Counted from the stretch's first letter, positions 15,407 to 23,415 are shown. The stretch: 28,818 nucleotides of DNA from Anaerolineaceae bacterium UBA4775 (GCA_002403205.1 DHHJ01000014.1:1-28818); one strand, 5' to 3'. The notes: a model not told the origin generated them from the sequence alone. Numbers and translations are program-made.

Positions 15407-16768
15407 ATGATCGAAGAGCGATGGCTTGCCTATGATAAAACCGATCTATTGGTGGAGGTTGAGCAGTTACAGGATGAGGGCGCTGCGCTGCCCGAAGACC
15501 TGTATACTGAAATGACTGCGCTGATATATCACAAAGGTCCCGAAGACGCTGCATATCGCGCCAGGGTCAGGAAATTTATGACCCACAGCAGCTCGCTACC
15601 TACGCGAAAAGACTACCCCTATCAAGAACCCTCTCACCTCAAGGCCATTCAGGCAGCCAGGCCAACCCCGCGCACACCTTTAGAACCAATCCAGTTGAGT
15701 GAACGGGACTATTACAATCGTGTCTACGGTGCCTGGCTGGGACGCTGCAGTGGCTGTTTGTTAGGTATCCCCATCGAAGGGCTGTACATCGCTGACTTTT
15801 GGCCCTACTTGAAAGAAATCGGGCAGTTTCCGCTCAACAAGTACCTTGATTCAAGCATACCGGATGATCTCAAGGCGAAATACACCTTCGTGACCGAGCG
15901 CGGCTATATCGACGAAATCGATCATATGGTCGAAAACGACGACACCAATTACACAGTCATCTCCCTGGCTATCATGGAAAAATACGGCTGGGGCTTCACC
16001 CCTGAGGATGTGGCTACCTTTTGGCTGGAAAACCTTCCGGCATATCACACCTTCACGGCTGAGCGTGTCGCCTACCGCAACTTTTTATTGCTAAAATACC
16101 CGCCCGAATCAGCCAGCTACTGCAACCCGTTCCGTGAGTGGATCGGGGCACAAATCCGGGGTGATTTCTGGGGTTATGTCTGCCCCGGCAATCCTGCCAA
16201 AGCAGCTGAGCTCGCCTGGCGGGATGCCAGCATCAGCCATGTGAAAAATGGCATCTACGGTGAGATGTGGGCCGCTGCCATGTGCAGCGCTGCGGCCGTC
16301 CTGGATCACCCCCGGCAGGTGCTGGAGGCCGGACTTGCCCAAATCCCTGAACACAGCCGATTGACCAACATCGTTCGAGAGGTTATGGATTGGTACGATT
16401 CAGGCAAGACAGTTCTCGAAGCCCTGGCATTGATCCACGCCCGCTGGGATGACACCAACCCGCATCACTGGTGCCACACCCTCAGCAATGCCCAGATCGT
16501 TGCGTTAGGCTTGCTGTGGGGCGAAAGCGATTATGAAAAGTCTGTTTCGTGGGCTGTCACCGCCGGAGTCGACACGGATTGTAACGGCGCCACCGTTGGG
16601 TCAGTGATGGGCATGCTCCGTGGCGCTGACCGGATGCCCGCCAAATGGGTCGAGCCCCTCAACGATCATCTCGACACCGGCATCAGCGGCTACCAGCACG
16701 TAGCCATCTCAGATATGGCCCGCCTGACCGTTGAACTCGCCAAACAGGGCGGATTCACGCCAGCCTGA
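15407..16768 (+). CDS. ADP-ribosylglycohydrolase-family protein, long form
   Basis: This 453-residue protein has a charged N-terminal extension of about 100 residues without clear similarity, then an ADP-ribosylglycohydrolase domain. Motifs are GAWLGRCSGCLLGIPIEG (108-125), ENDDTNYT (D178, D179) and AVTAGVDTDCNGATVGSVMG with D389, T390 and D391. These supply the two aspartate clusters of the metal site, although both differ from the commoner TDDT and GDADT forms of its paralog at 9266-10270. GDFWGYVCPGNP is a further conserved segment. It is preceded by GGAGGTGA and an extended -10 promoter, and reads away from the nucleoside cluster. Substrate is unknown, but sharing the control region suggests a step in the same pathway. 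Confidence 0.9.
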   Translation: MIEERWLAYDKTDLLVEVEQLQDEGAALPEDLYTEMTALIYHKGPEDAAYRARVRKFMTHSSSLPTRKDYPYQEPSHLKAIQAARPTPRTPLEPIQLSERDYYNRVYGAWLGRCSGCLLGIPIEGLYIADFWPYLKEIGQFPLNKYLDSSIPDDLKAKYTFVTERGYIDEIDHMVENDDTNYTVISLAIMEKYGWGFTPEDVATFWLENLPAYHTFTAERVAYRNFLLLKYPPESASYCNPFREWIGAQIRGDFWGYVCPGNPAKAAELAWRDASISHVKNGIYGEMWAAAMCSAAAVLDHPRQVLEAGLAQIPEHSRLTNIVREVMDWYDSGKTVLEALALIHARWDDTNPHHWCHTLSNAQIVALGLLWGESDYEKSVSWAVTAGVDTDCNGATVGSVMGMLRGADRMPAKWVEPLNDHLDTGISGYQHVAISDMARLTVELAKQGGFTPA

Positions 16769-16798
16769 AAACACAACACCATCGAGAACAAGCGCTCT

Positions 16799-16829
16799 GA
16801 CCAAGCCCCCTGCCACAGGGGGCTTGGTC
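16799..16829 (+). terminator. GC-rich hairpin after the long ADP-ribosylglycohydrolase gene
   Basis: GACCAAGCCCCCTG (16799-16812) pairs perfectly with 16816-16829 around a CCA loop: 14 bp, very stable, 30 nt past the stop. Only TCTCCATT follows, so the T-tract is weak, but position and strength favour a terminator. Confidence 0.75.
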
Positions 16830-17030
16830 TCCATTAGGTGCAAAACACCCTGATGTTATAAAAGTGAGGAAAATCCACAGCATGTCTGCCCATTTCCACA
16901 TTGTGAGATTAGACAATCAGAAATCCTACTGAGGCGTTTGGGGTAATATTGAGAAGTAGTTTTGTATCAACTGTCAACAACACGATGGTCGCAAAAGTGA
17001 TCATATTAGCAATATGCTATGAGGTGGTAA
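16830..17030 (+). other. Non-coding stretch before the TlpA-like gene
   Basis: No gene is seen here. A small GGTG/CACC hairpin follows the terminator. The rest is A/T-rich and presumably holds the promoter of the TlpA-lgt/folK-folM unit, but no clear -35/-10 pair is visible. Confidence 0.4.
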
Positions 17031-17588
17031 GTGAAGAAAAAGCAGTTCATCATCATCGCCGTCAGCCTGTCCCTGCTCAGTGTGGTGTGGGTGCTGCTCA
17101 CACCTCTGCTCTTCCCAGTCCAGCAGGCAGAGGTTTCTCAAACCGCACCCCACCGCGGGTTTTATGCGCCCGGGTTTACCCTTGAAACCCCACAAGGAGA
17201 GTCTTTTTCACTGTCCGACTACCACGGCCAGCCGGTCCTGATCTTCTTTTGGGCCTCCTGGTGCTCCATCTGCAAAGCTGCCATGCCCGGTTTAGATGCC
17301 GTTTACCGGGATTTTGCACCCCAGGGATTCACCATCCTGGCCGTCAACACCACCTATCAGGACACATTGTCCTCAGCGGTCAACCACTTCCAGGCTCAGC
17401 AATTTGCCTACACCCTCTTACTGGATCGGGACGGTGCAGTCAGTGCAGAATACCGGGTGCGTGCTGTGCCGACCTCGCTCCTGATCGGGCCGGATGGCAT
17501 CGTCACAGATGTGATCATCGGCTCGGGGATCAGCGAAGGCTTCTTGCGTGCCCGTGTGAACGCCCTTCTGGCAGAAGGAGAGGAATGA
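17031..17588 (+). CDS. TlpA/ResA-like membrane-anchored thioredoxin
   Basis: The protein has 185 residues. A basic N-terminus and a hydrophobic segment (about residues 6-28) anchor it in the membrane, with the rest outside. The thioredoxin domain has FTLETPQGESFSLSDYHGQPVLIFFWASWCSIC, with the redox pair C78 and C81, and the cis-proline loop AVPTSLLIGPDG. It probably reduces or exchanges disulfides in exported proteins or cytochromes. The start is GTG at 17031, with GAGGTGG 4-10 nt upstream. It sits 3 nt before the Lgt/FolK fusion gene, so the two are likely one transcript. Confidence 0.92.
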   Translation: MKKKQFIIIAVSLSLLSVVWVLLTPLLFPVQQAEVSQTAPHRGFYAPGFTLETPQGESFSLSDYHGQPVLIFFWASWCSICKAAMPGLDAVYRDFAPQGFTILAVNTTYQDTLSSAVNHFQAQQFAYTLLLDRDGAVSAEYRVRAVPTSLLIGPDGIVTDVIIGSGISEGFLRARVNALLAEGEE

Positions 17589-17591
17589 GCC

Positions 17592-18833
17592 ATGTTTCCC
17601 ATCATTAACCTCGGCCCCCTCGCCTTGCAGGCAGCCGGTTTTTTCCTGCTGGTAAGCCTCTTTATCGGCACCTGGCTGACCTCAAAACTGGCCTCGGGAA
17701 TTGGAGCCAATGCCGATGCCATTGAAACGAGCATCCTGGTCGGGCTTTTGGCTGGAATTCTAGGGGCACGCATCGGGTTTTTCCTCAAGAATCCTGCCCT
17801 GTTTATGAACGACCCCTTCAGCCTGTTCTCATTGACACCCTCCATGCTGGACGCTAGTTTTGGCATCCTCGTTGGGGTATTGACGGCGGTCATAATCGCC
17901 CAAAATAAACATCTGCCCTTGTGGCCCACAATGGATGCACTGACACCTCTGTTCATTGCCGTGTTTTGTGGCATCCATCTGGCGAATTATGCCAATGGCA
18001 ACGCCTTTGGCTTGCCGACAAGCCTGCCCTGGGGGATCGAACTGTGGGGCACGCTCCGACACCCCGTCCAGTTGTATGCCGTCATCCTGGCAGCAGCCCT
18101 CTTGCTGTGGTTATTGGTACACACCCAGTTGCTCACATCGACGGGCTTTTTGCACAGCGGTACGCTCTTTGGCGTGGTCCTGGCCGGGTTGGCGCTGAAC
18201 ACCCTTTTCACCCAGGCATTCGCAGTGGAAAAAATCCTTTTGGGAGAACTTGACTTCCTTCAGCTCGTTTCGCTCCTGATCTTCATCGGTGCACTCGCTT
18301 TGATTTCTAACAGAGCCTTTCCTGCCCGCAAAAAAGTCGGTGTGATGCTCAGCATGGGGTCGAACCAAAATCCAGCCCTGCATTTGTCCCAAGCCACACA
18401 GATGCTGTCAGATAAGTTTCGCATACGCCGTCAATCCAGCCGCTATCGAACCGAAGACGTGAGCGGTGACAAATCCACGCCAGCCTTCATCAACCAGGTC
18501 GTTGAAATCGAAACTGACCTGGCTTACGAAGAGTTGAGAGCACACCTAAAATCAATTGAAGGAGCACTGGGCAGGGAACCGGGAAACAAAAAACAAGTTA
18601 CGCTCGATCTCGATATCCTGACCTATGGGAACGAGGTTTTCACCACCCACAAAAAGCACATCCCCGCCCCTGATATGTTAAAATATACTTATATCGCACG
18701 CCCATTGGCTGAGATGTCACCGGATTTCAGACATCCAGCCAACGGCTTATCCATTGAGCGCATTTTGGCACAAATCACAGATCAATCGGCGGTCATTAAA
18801 ATCAGCGAGGTGGAAAATGGAACTGAAGGATAA
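17592..18833 (+). CDS. folK: Fusion: degenerate Lgt-like membrane domain plus FolK (HPPK) domain
   Basis: This is one continuous 413-codon frame. Residues 1-240 form about seven membrane segments resembling prolipoprotein diacylglyceryl transferase (Lgt): GILGARIGF near 55-63 and HPVQLY at 157-162. In the Lgt signature region (128-140) the expected Arg is His129 and the expected Glu is Asn137, so transferase activity is doubtful. Residues 248-413 are a FolK domain, which pyrophosphorylates hydroxymethyl-dihydropterin: VMLSMGSNQNP, SSRYRTEDV, FINQVVEIETDL and TLDLDILTYGN with the magnesium-binding D339 and D341. The basic GPR triad just before DLDI is replaced by KKQV. AAGGAGAGG precedes the ATG. 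The pteridine reductase gene starts inside its last codons. Either a real fusion or a joining of two genes by stop-codon loss. Confidence 0.85.
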   Translation: MFPIINLGPLALQAAGFFLLVSLFIGTWLTSKLASGIGANADAIETSILVGLLAGILGARIGFFLKNPALFMNDPFSLFSLTPSMLDASFGILVGVLTAVIIAQNKHLPLWPTMDALTPLFIAVFCGIHLANYANGNAFGLPTSLPWGIELWGTLRHPVQLYAVILAAALLLWLLVHTQLLTSTGFLHSGTLFGVVLAGLALNTLFTQAFAVEKILLGELDFLQLVSLLIFIGALALISNRAFPARKKVGVMLSMGSNQNPALHLSQATQMLSDKFRIRRQSSRYRTEDVSGDKSTPAFINQVVEIETDLAYEELRAHLKSIEGALGREPGNKKQVTLDLDILTYGNEVFTTHKKHIPAPDMLKYTYIARPLAEMSPDFRHPANGLSIERILAQITDQSAVIKISEVENGTEG

Positions 18834-19548
18834 AACGGCATTGGTGACCGGCGGGGGTATCCGATTGGGACGCGCCTTTGCCCTGGCCCTGGCAGAACAA
18901 GGCGTGAACCTGGTTGTCCATTACAACCGCTCTGCAGAACCAGCAGAAGAAACCGTTCGCCTGGCCAAAGCCCTCGGTGTAGATGCAATTGCCGTAGGGG
19001 CGGATTTCACTGACATTTCCACCATCGAGGCTTTAATCCCACAGGCAATCGAACGCTTTGGCTGCGTGGACATTCTGATCAATAATGCAGCCATTTACCT
19101 GAAAGGCACCGGCCTGGAAACAGACCTTGAGACCTGGGAAAAGCAATTTCGCATCAATTTGCAGACCCCCTTCCTGCTGATCCAGGCCTTTGCCCGCCAG
19201 CTCCCAAAGGACTGCCCCGGAAGAATCCTGAACATCGCTGACGCCCAGATCCGGCAGCACCAGCCGGATCACTTTGCCTATCGGCTGACAAAAATCGCGC
19301 TGGTGGAGATGACTCGCATGTTCGCCAAAGAGCTGGCACCGCAAATTACGGTCAATGCCCTGGGCTTGGGGATCATGTTGCCTCTGGCAGGCAAGGAGGA
19401 TGTTGATCTTCAAGCGTATGCAGATCAACACGTCCCCCTCAAGCGTACAGGCAGCCCGAAAATTGCTGCGGAGAACGCCCTGCATCTCATCAGGAGCGAC
19501 TTCACCACCGGCACTTTTCTGAGGGTGGATGGGGGACAGTACCTATAG
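18817..19548 (+). CDS. folM: FolM/PTR1-like pteridine reductase (SDR)
   Basis: The 243-residue short-chain dehydrogenase has the pteridine-reductase form of the cofactor motif, TGGGIRLG (11-18), with the arginine that distinguishes PTR1 and FolM from ordinary SDRs, then HYNRSAEPA. ILINNAA, the ADAQ loop with D142, and Y155-x3-K159 complete the active site. It would reduce dihydrobiopterin-, monapterin- or folate-type pterins with NADPH. I chose ATG at 18817, preceded by GAGGTGG; it overlaps the FolK frame by 17 nt. The overlap, together with FolB and FolE nearby, supports a pterin role. It could supply the dihydrofolate reductase function if classic FolA is missing, which the window cannot show. 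Confidence 0.85.
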   Translation: MELKDKTALVTGGGIRLGRAFALALAEQGVNLVVHYNRSAEPAEETVRLAKALGVDAIAVGADFTDISTIEALIPQAIERFGCVDILINNAAIYLKGTGLETDLETWEKQFRINLQTPFLLIQAFARQLPKDCPGRILNIADAQIRQHQPDHFAYRLTKIALVEMTRMFAKELAPQITVNALGLGIMLPLAGKEDVDLQAYADQHVPLKRTGSPKIAAENALHLIRSDFTTGTFLRVDGGQYL

Positions 19549-19551
19549 AGA

Positions 19552-20262
19552 CTATGCAGACCCAAAAACCGGCAGCGCTGCACCTGTGATTTCGTCCGCC
19601 GCTGGCGACGCCAGAAACAGGATCACCTGAGCGATCTGCTCGGGTGTGACCCACTTAGAGAAATCAGCGTTGGGCATATCCTTACGGTTCTCAGGGGTAT
19701 CAATTGTTTTTGGCAGCACACAATTCACCTGGATATTGCTTGATTTTAATTCCTCAGCCAGGCTTTCTGTCAGGCGCAGCACGGCGGCTTTGGCAACAGA
19801 ATAAGCGCCCATCTTGGCGCCCCCTTTTAACGACGCCCCCGAGCCAATTGTCACAATCTTGCCGCTTTTTGCCTCAAGCATATGGGGAACAACCGCAGCA
19901 GAAGCATTCAACAATGACATAACGTTGAGGTTGATCATACGCTCCCAGATCTTTTCCGAGATCTGATCAACCCGCTCGCCCATGGTGAAACCACCCACGG
20001 TATTTACCAGCCCATCGACCGAGCCAAGCTCATCAACGATCTTCTCTCCCACAGCGATCATCGCTTCCCGGTCAGTGATGTCAACGCCCTCATAAAAACG
20101 CAGGTGTTCGTCTGCTCCCGGGAAAATGGTGGCCAGACGCCCTTCGCGATGATCCAAACAGCAGACTGTTGCGCCAGCCTCTGCAAAGGCTTTGGCCACA
20201 GCACTGCCCAGGTTGCCCGCCGCGCCGGTTACAATAACGATTTTTCCATCAAATGTTTTCAT
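19552..20262 (-). CDS. SDR-family oxidoreductase
   Basis: The 236-residue classical short-chain dehydrogenase has the cofactor site TGAAGNLG (12-19), NTVG in place of the usual NNAG (87-90), S141 and Y154-x3-K158. The C-terminal ASPAADEITGAALPVFG fits the usual SDR ending. The substrate cannot be recognised. ATG at 20262 lies about 7 nt after AAAGG; the frame extends 25 codons further up, overlapping the glycosyltransferase end, but without SDR similarity. It is 29 nt downstream of the glycosyltransferase gene and probably in its operon, and it ends tail-to-tail with the folM-like gene, only 3 nt apart. Confidence 0.88.
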   Translation of the reverse strand: MKTFDGKIVIVTGAAGNLGSAVAKAFAEAGATVCCLDHREGRLATIFPGADEHLRFYEGVDITDREAMIAVGEKIVDELGSVDGLVNTVGGFTMGERVDQISEKIWERMINLNVMSLLNASAAVVPHMLEAKSGKIVTIGSGASLKGGAKMGAYSVAKAAVLRLTESLAEELKSSNIQVNCVLPKTIDTPENRKDMPNADFSKWVTPEQIAQVILFLASPAADEITGAALPVFGSA

Positions 20263-20291
20263 TAGCATCCTTTCGATCTTGGTTCTATATT

Positions 20292-21692
20292 CTATTCTAC
20301 CGGAACAAGCCAGGTGTTTTCCAGCCACTTTTGCCATTGCCCTGCATTGACGCCCCTGTTGGTCGCTTCAGCCTGGCTGATCATCTCGCGCTCATGTAGC
20401 AACTGGATCAAAACTGCGTCTTTCTCGTAGCCCTGGTGAAAATCGTGGTAGATGCGCTCACCTGCGATGTAGCACCACGGAGCCAAAATATAGCTTTGGT
20501 CTTCACCGTAATGAGGCATTGAGAACATTAACAGCTCTCGTTTCTCACACTGGGTAATGATCTCGGCATATGTGCTCACCTGTCGGTGAAAATCCATCGT
20601 CGAACGCAAATAATCCAGCACTTCAGCCTGGTCATTGGCTTTTCCACCTAAAATATCCATCACGCGCTCAGCAGCGCCATCCACGTCACCGAAATCAACT
20701 TTGTCGATCAGGTTATCCGGCATCATCGTACGGTGAACGCCGACCCGGGCGACAATACTGGGTGTTCCACAGGCCAGAGACTCGTAAGCGACGTTCCCAA
20801 AAGCCTCTACAAAGTTGCCCAAACACAAGGTTACATCGCCCAGGCTGTAAAGCATGGGCATCGTCTCCTGCGGCATCCATGGGACAAACACAAAATGATC
20901 ACGCACACCTAATTCGTCCATCAGGCGGGTCATCTGCTGGTAAAAGCTCGCTTCGTCGGTGGATACCATCGAATCAATCCATTCGGGAACCAATGCTTTG
21001 ACCTTAGTTTGCCCATGACGGTGCACCAGTTGGTCGATAACCCGGATCGTTTCCGGCAGCCCTTTACCCGGCTCAGGGCGATGGGGATGGAGCACAATGA
21101 CATCCTCCTGTGGGTCAACCCCCAGCTGGCTGGCCAGAGCGCTGGAGTCCACCGGCTTGAACATTTCGAAATCGATGCCGTTATTCACCTGGTGGATCCG
21201 CTCCAGCAAATCAGGGAAAAACCGACCTGCGGTATATCTGATCACATCAGCAGAATAACCCGAAACGCAAATAACTTCATCAGCTTTGCCCACATAGGTC
21301 CCAAGAACGGACTCGGGATAAATGTTGTCGCGGAAAGAGGTCACAGTTGGGATGTGTGCGTACACATCCGGCACAAGGAATTCCCCATCGTGGATGTAAA
21401 ATCGGTCAGCTCCATGCAGGTTTTTGGAAACCCGTTCTACGATCAGTCCCAGGTCTGCCCCGCTGATCGCATAGGGCTGGGGGAAGGGCATGTGGAAGGG
21501 CAAAATCGGGTCAACATGCACGTTTTCTGCCCAATCAAAGCCTGAAAGCGCCTGTTTCGGCTGCGCACATAGAATGTGCACCTGGTGTCCGGCCTGGCCT
21601 AAATTGCGTGCCACATGGTAAAGATGCTTTGAGGCCCCACCCGTGATCACGTCCGGAAATATTGGGTTGATTGAAAACACAAGGATATTCAT
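20292..21692 (-). CDS. Family 4 glycosyltransferase (GT-B fold)
   Basis: The 466-residue protein begins NILVFSINPIFPDVITGGASKH, the usual GT4 N-terminal strand and glycine-rich acceptor region. Later come VNNGIDFEMFKP, the hinge LHPHRPEPGKGLPETIRV, FVPWMPQETMPMLYSLGDV and the donor-binding VEAFGNVAYESLACGTPSIV with the E-x7-E pair. It transfers a sugar from a nucleotide donor to an unknown acceptor, probably cell-surface material. About 80 C-terminal residues after the GT4 core (from roughly residue 385) are extra and not recognised. GAGGTGGG lies directly before the ATG. It is divergent from folB, with 54 nt between. Confidence 0.9.
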   Translation of the reverse strand: MNILVFSINPIFPDVITGGASKHLYHVARNLGQAGHQVHILCAQPKQALSGFDWAENVHVDPILPFHMPFPQPYAISGADLGLIVERVSKNLHGADRFYIHDGEFLVPDVYAHIPTVTSFRDNIYPESVLGTYVGKADEVICVSGYSADVIRYTAGRFFPDLLERIHQVNNGIDFEMFKPVDSSALASQLGVDPQEDVIVLHPHRPEPGKGLPETIRVIDQLVHRHGQTKVKALVPEWIDSMVSTDEASFYQQMTRLMDELGVRDHFVFVPWMPQETMPMLYSLGDVTLCLGNFVEAFGNVAYESLACGTPSIVARVGVHRTMMPDNLIDKVDFGDVDGAAERVMDILGGKANDQAEVLDYLRSTMDFHRQVSTYAEIITQCEKRELLMFSMPHYGEDQSYILAPWCYIAGERIYHDFHQGYEKDAVLIQLLHEREMISQAEATNRGVNAGQWQKWLENTWLVPVE

Positions 21693-21724
21693 CCCACCTC
21701 AGTTATGCATTTATCGGTACAATG

Positions 21725-21748
21725 ATTGAAAAGAAAGTGATTTTCAAT
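21725..21748 (+). promoter_or_regulatory. Hairpin overlapping the folB start codon
   Basis: ATTGAAAA (21725-21732) and TTTTCAAT (21741-21748) form an 8-bp stem around GAAAGTGA, which is the only purine-rich ribosome-site-like sequence. The stem contains the first two bases of the folB ATG. It could lower translation, but it is A/T-rich and may be chance. Confidence 0.35.
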
Positions 21749-22097
21749 GGACAAAGTCTTTATCAAAAATTTGCAGGTTTTCGGCATCCTTGGCATTCAC
21801 GCCCATGAGCAACGTCAACCTCAAGAAATCCGCATCAGCGTCACAGCGACCACGGATATCAAAGCCGCTGCACACGCTGACGACATCAATCTGACCATTA
21901 ATTACTCAACCCTGGCCAAACGCATCACGCAATTCATCCACGATCATCCCAGCCTGACCATCGAAGCGCTCATCGAAGCCCTGGCAAATGATATCCTCTC
22001 CGATGAGCGCATCACTACAGTCTGGCTGCGAGTTGAGAAACCCAATGCGGTCCCCACAGCGGAAACCGTCGGGGTAGAGATCACCCGTTCGCGTTAG
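21747..22097 (+). CDS. folB: Dihydroneopterin aldolase
   Basis: The 116-residue protein is the usual FolB length. MDKVFIKNLQVFGILGIHAHEQRQPQEI is the family opening with E21, NYSTLAKRITQFI follows, and VEKPNAVPTAETVGVEI carries the catalytic lysine K98. It converts dihydroneopterin to hydroxymethyl-dihydropterin plus glycolaldehyde, the step before FolK. The stop codon overlaps the stop of folE on the other strand (shared TTAG), so the two genes are convergent. The ribosome site is weak and lies in a small hairpin loop. Confidence 0.95.
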   Translation: MDKVFIKNLQVFGILGIHAHEQRQPQEIRISVTATTDIKAAAHADDINLTINYSTLAKRITQFIHDHPSLTIEALIEALANDILSDERITTVWLRVEKPNAVPTAETVGVEITRSR

Positions 22098-22735
22098 AAG
22101 TGTAACCGCTCCGCCCCGCGCGAGATATTATCGAGGAATTCGTTGCGTGTGGAGGCATCAGCGCGGAAGATACCCACCATGGCCGAAGTCGTCATGCGTG
22201 CATCATGTTTCTTGACGCCACGCAGCATCATGCACATGTGTAAACCTTCCACCACCACAGCGACCCCCTGCGGATTAAGTACGACATCAAGATAATCTGC
22301 AATTTGAGTTGTCATCCGCTCCTGCACCTGCAGGCGTTTCGAGAACAGGTCCACAATCCGTGGGATTTTTGATAGGCCGATGACTTTATCCGAGGGGATA
22401 TACGCCACATGGGCACGCCCCATAAAGGGCAGCATATGGTGTTCGCACATGCTGTAAAACTCAATATCACGCACGATGACCATTTGGTCATAAGCCACAT
22501 CAAAGATCGCCTCGTTGATCAGTTCCTTCGGGTCCATCCGGTAACCGCTCAGCAGCTCGCCGTAGCTTTTGGCGACACGCTGCGGCGTTCGCACTAAACC
22601 TTCCCGACTTGGGTCCTCACCGATAGCGACAAGGATATCATTCACCGACTCTTCAATGCTGTTGATATCCATTTCATCTTGACAAAACAGATCCGCTGCC
22701 AGTGCAAGGGGATCATTGCAATCCGATACCATCAT
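22094..22735 (-). CDS. folE: GTP cyclohydrolase I
   Basis: The protein of 213 residues contains all type I cyclohydrolase landmarks: EDPSREGLVRTPQRVAKSY, FYSMCEHHMLPFMGRAHVAYIP with zinc ligands Cys and His, GLSKIPRIVDLFSKRLQVQERMT, and GLHMCMMLRGVKKHDARMTTSA with the second zinc cysteine. It makes dihydroneopterin triphosphate from GTP, the first folate/pterin step. GGAGG precedes two ATG codons in a row (22735 and 22732); either may start. Its C-terminus ends in the same bases as folB. The upstream 60 nt contain A/T-rich sequence with TATTAT that could be its promoter, after the hpf terminator. Confidence 0.96.
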   Translation of the reverse strand: MMVSDCNDPLALAADLFCQDEMDINSIEESVNDILVAIGEDPSREGLVRTPQRVAKSYGELLSGYRMDPKELINEAIFDVAYDQMVIVRDIEFYSMCEHHMLPFMGRAHVAYIPSDKVIGLSKIPRIVDLFSKRLQVQERMTTQIADYLDVVLNPQGVAVVVEGLHMCMMLRGVKKHDARMTTSAMVGIFRADASTRNEFLDNISRGAERLHF

Positions 22736-22789
22736 AAACCTCCAAACCTCTCATTATTGATAATAGACTTATCTTATCAGGGAATTGAT

Positions 22790-22830
22790 TAAAGAAATCG
22801 GCTTGTACAAGGTTGATTTCACAAGCCGAT
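22790..22830 (-). terminator. Terminator of the hpf unit
   Basis: ATCGGCTTGT (22797-22806) pairs perfectly with 22821-22830, giving 10 bp and a 14-nt loop. On the minus strand the stem is followed by TTTCTTT. It lies 18 nt past the hpf stop and separates this unit from folE. Confidence 0.8.
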
Positions 22831-22848
22831 CGGTATTCGCAGTGTGGG

Positions 22849-23415
22849 TCACCCGATTTCCGGGATGATGATGCCGTAAGTTCCATCACGGCGTTTGTAA
22901 AGGACATTGTATTCACTGGTATTGGCATTGTAAAAGATAAAGAAGTTCTCATGCCCCAAGAGATTCATCTGTTCCACAGCCTCTAGCTCATCCATCGGCA
23001 CGAGCATGAAGCGTTTCCGGCGGGCGATCACCGGTTCAGCCTCGATCTCCTCTGCTTCTTCTGCGGGTAACTCAATGGCCTCTGCAATCGTCAGACCATC
23101 ACCCCGGCCACGGGCCCGTTTGCCCTTGTATCGGCGTATCTGGCGGCGCATTTTATCTAAAGCAGCATCAACCGCAGAAAAAATGCTGTCGGAGCGTTCC
23201 TCCGAGCGCAATATAAAACCTTTGCCCCGTAAGGTCAGCTGTGCGACATGGCGATCGTTGGCGTTTCTGGCTGTCTTGGCATACGAAAGATCCACCCGGC
23301 ACTCGTCGACCTCGTCCAGGAATTTTTCGAGCTTTTCAACTTTCTTCACAACGTAATCATGCAAGCGATCGTTTAGTTCCAAATTCTTGGTGAAGATCTC
23401 AATTTTGACAGTCAT
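22849..23415 (-). CDS. hpf: Long-form ribosome hibernation promoting factor
   Basis: The 188-residue protein has the N-terminal HPF/RaiA domain (VKIEIFTKNLELNDRLHDYVVKKVEKLEKF, with the basic RRQIRRYKGKRARG helix end near residue 100) and, after an acidic linker, the C-terminal dimerisation domain (FMLVPMDELEAVEQMNLLGHENFFIFYN). Long HPF joins 70S ribosomes into inactive 100S dimers during starvation. ATG at 23415 lies 5 nt after GGAGG; an upstream ATG overlaps the SD. It follows comF, a gene order also seen in streptococci and other Gram-positive bacteria. A TATAAT in the comF stop region may give it its own promoter. Confidence 0.95.
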   Translation of the reverse strand: MTVKIEIFTKNLELNDRLHDYVVKKVEKLEKFLDEVDECRVDLSYAKTARNANDRHVAQLTLRGKGFILRSEERSDSIFSAVDAALDKMRRQIRRYKGKRARGRGDGLTIAEAIELPAEEAEEIEAEPVIARRKRFMLVPMDELEAVEQMNLLGHENFFIFYNANTSEYNVLYKRRDGTYGIIIPEIG

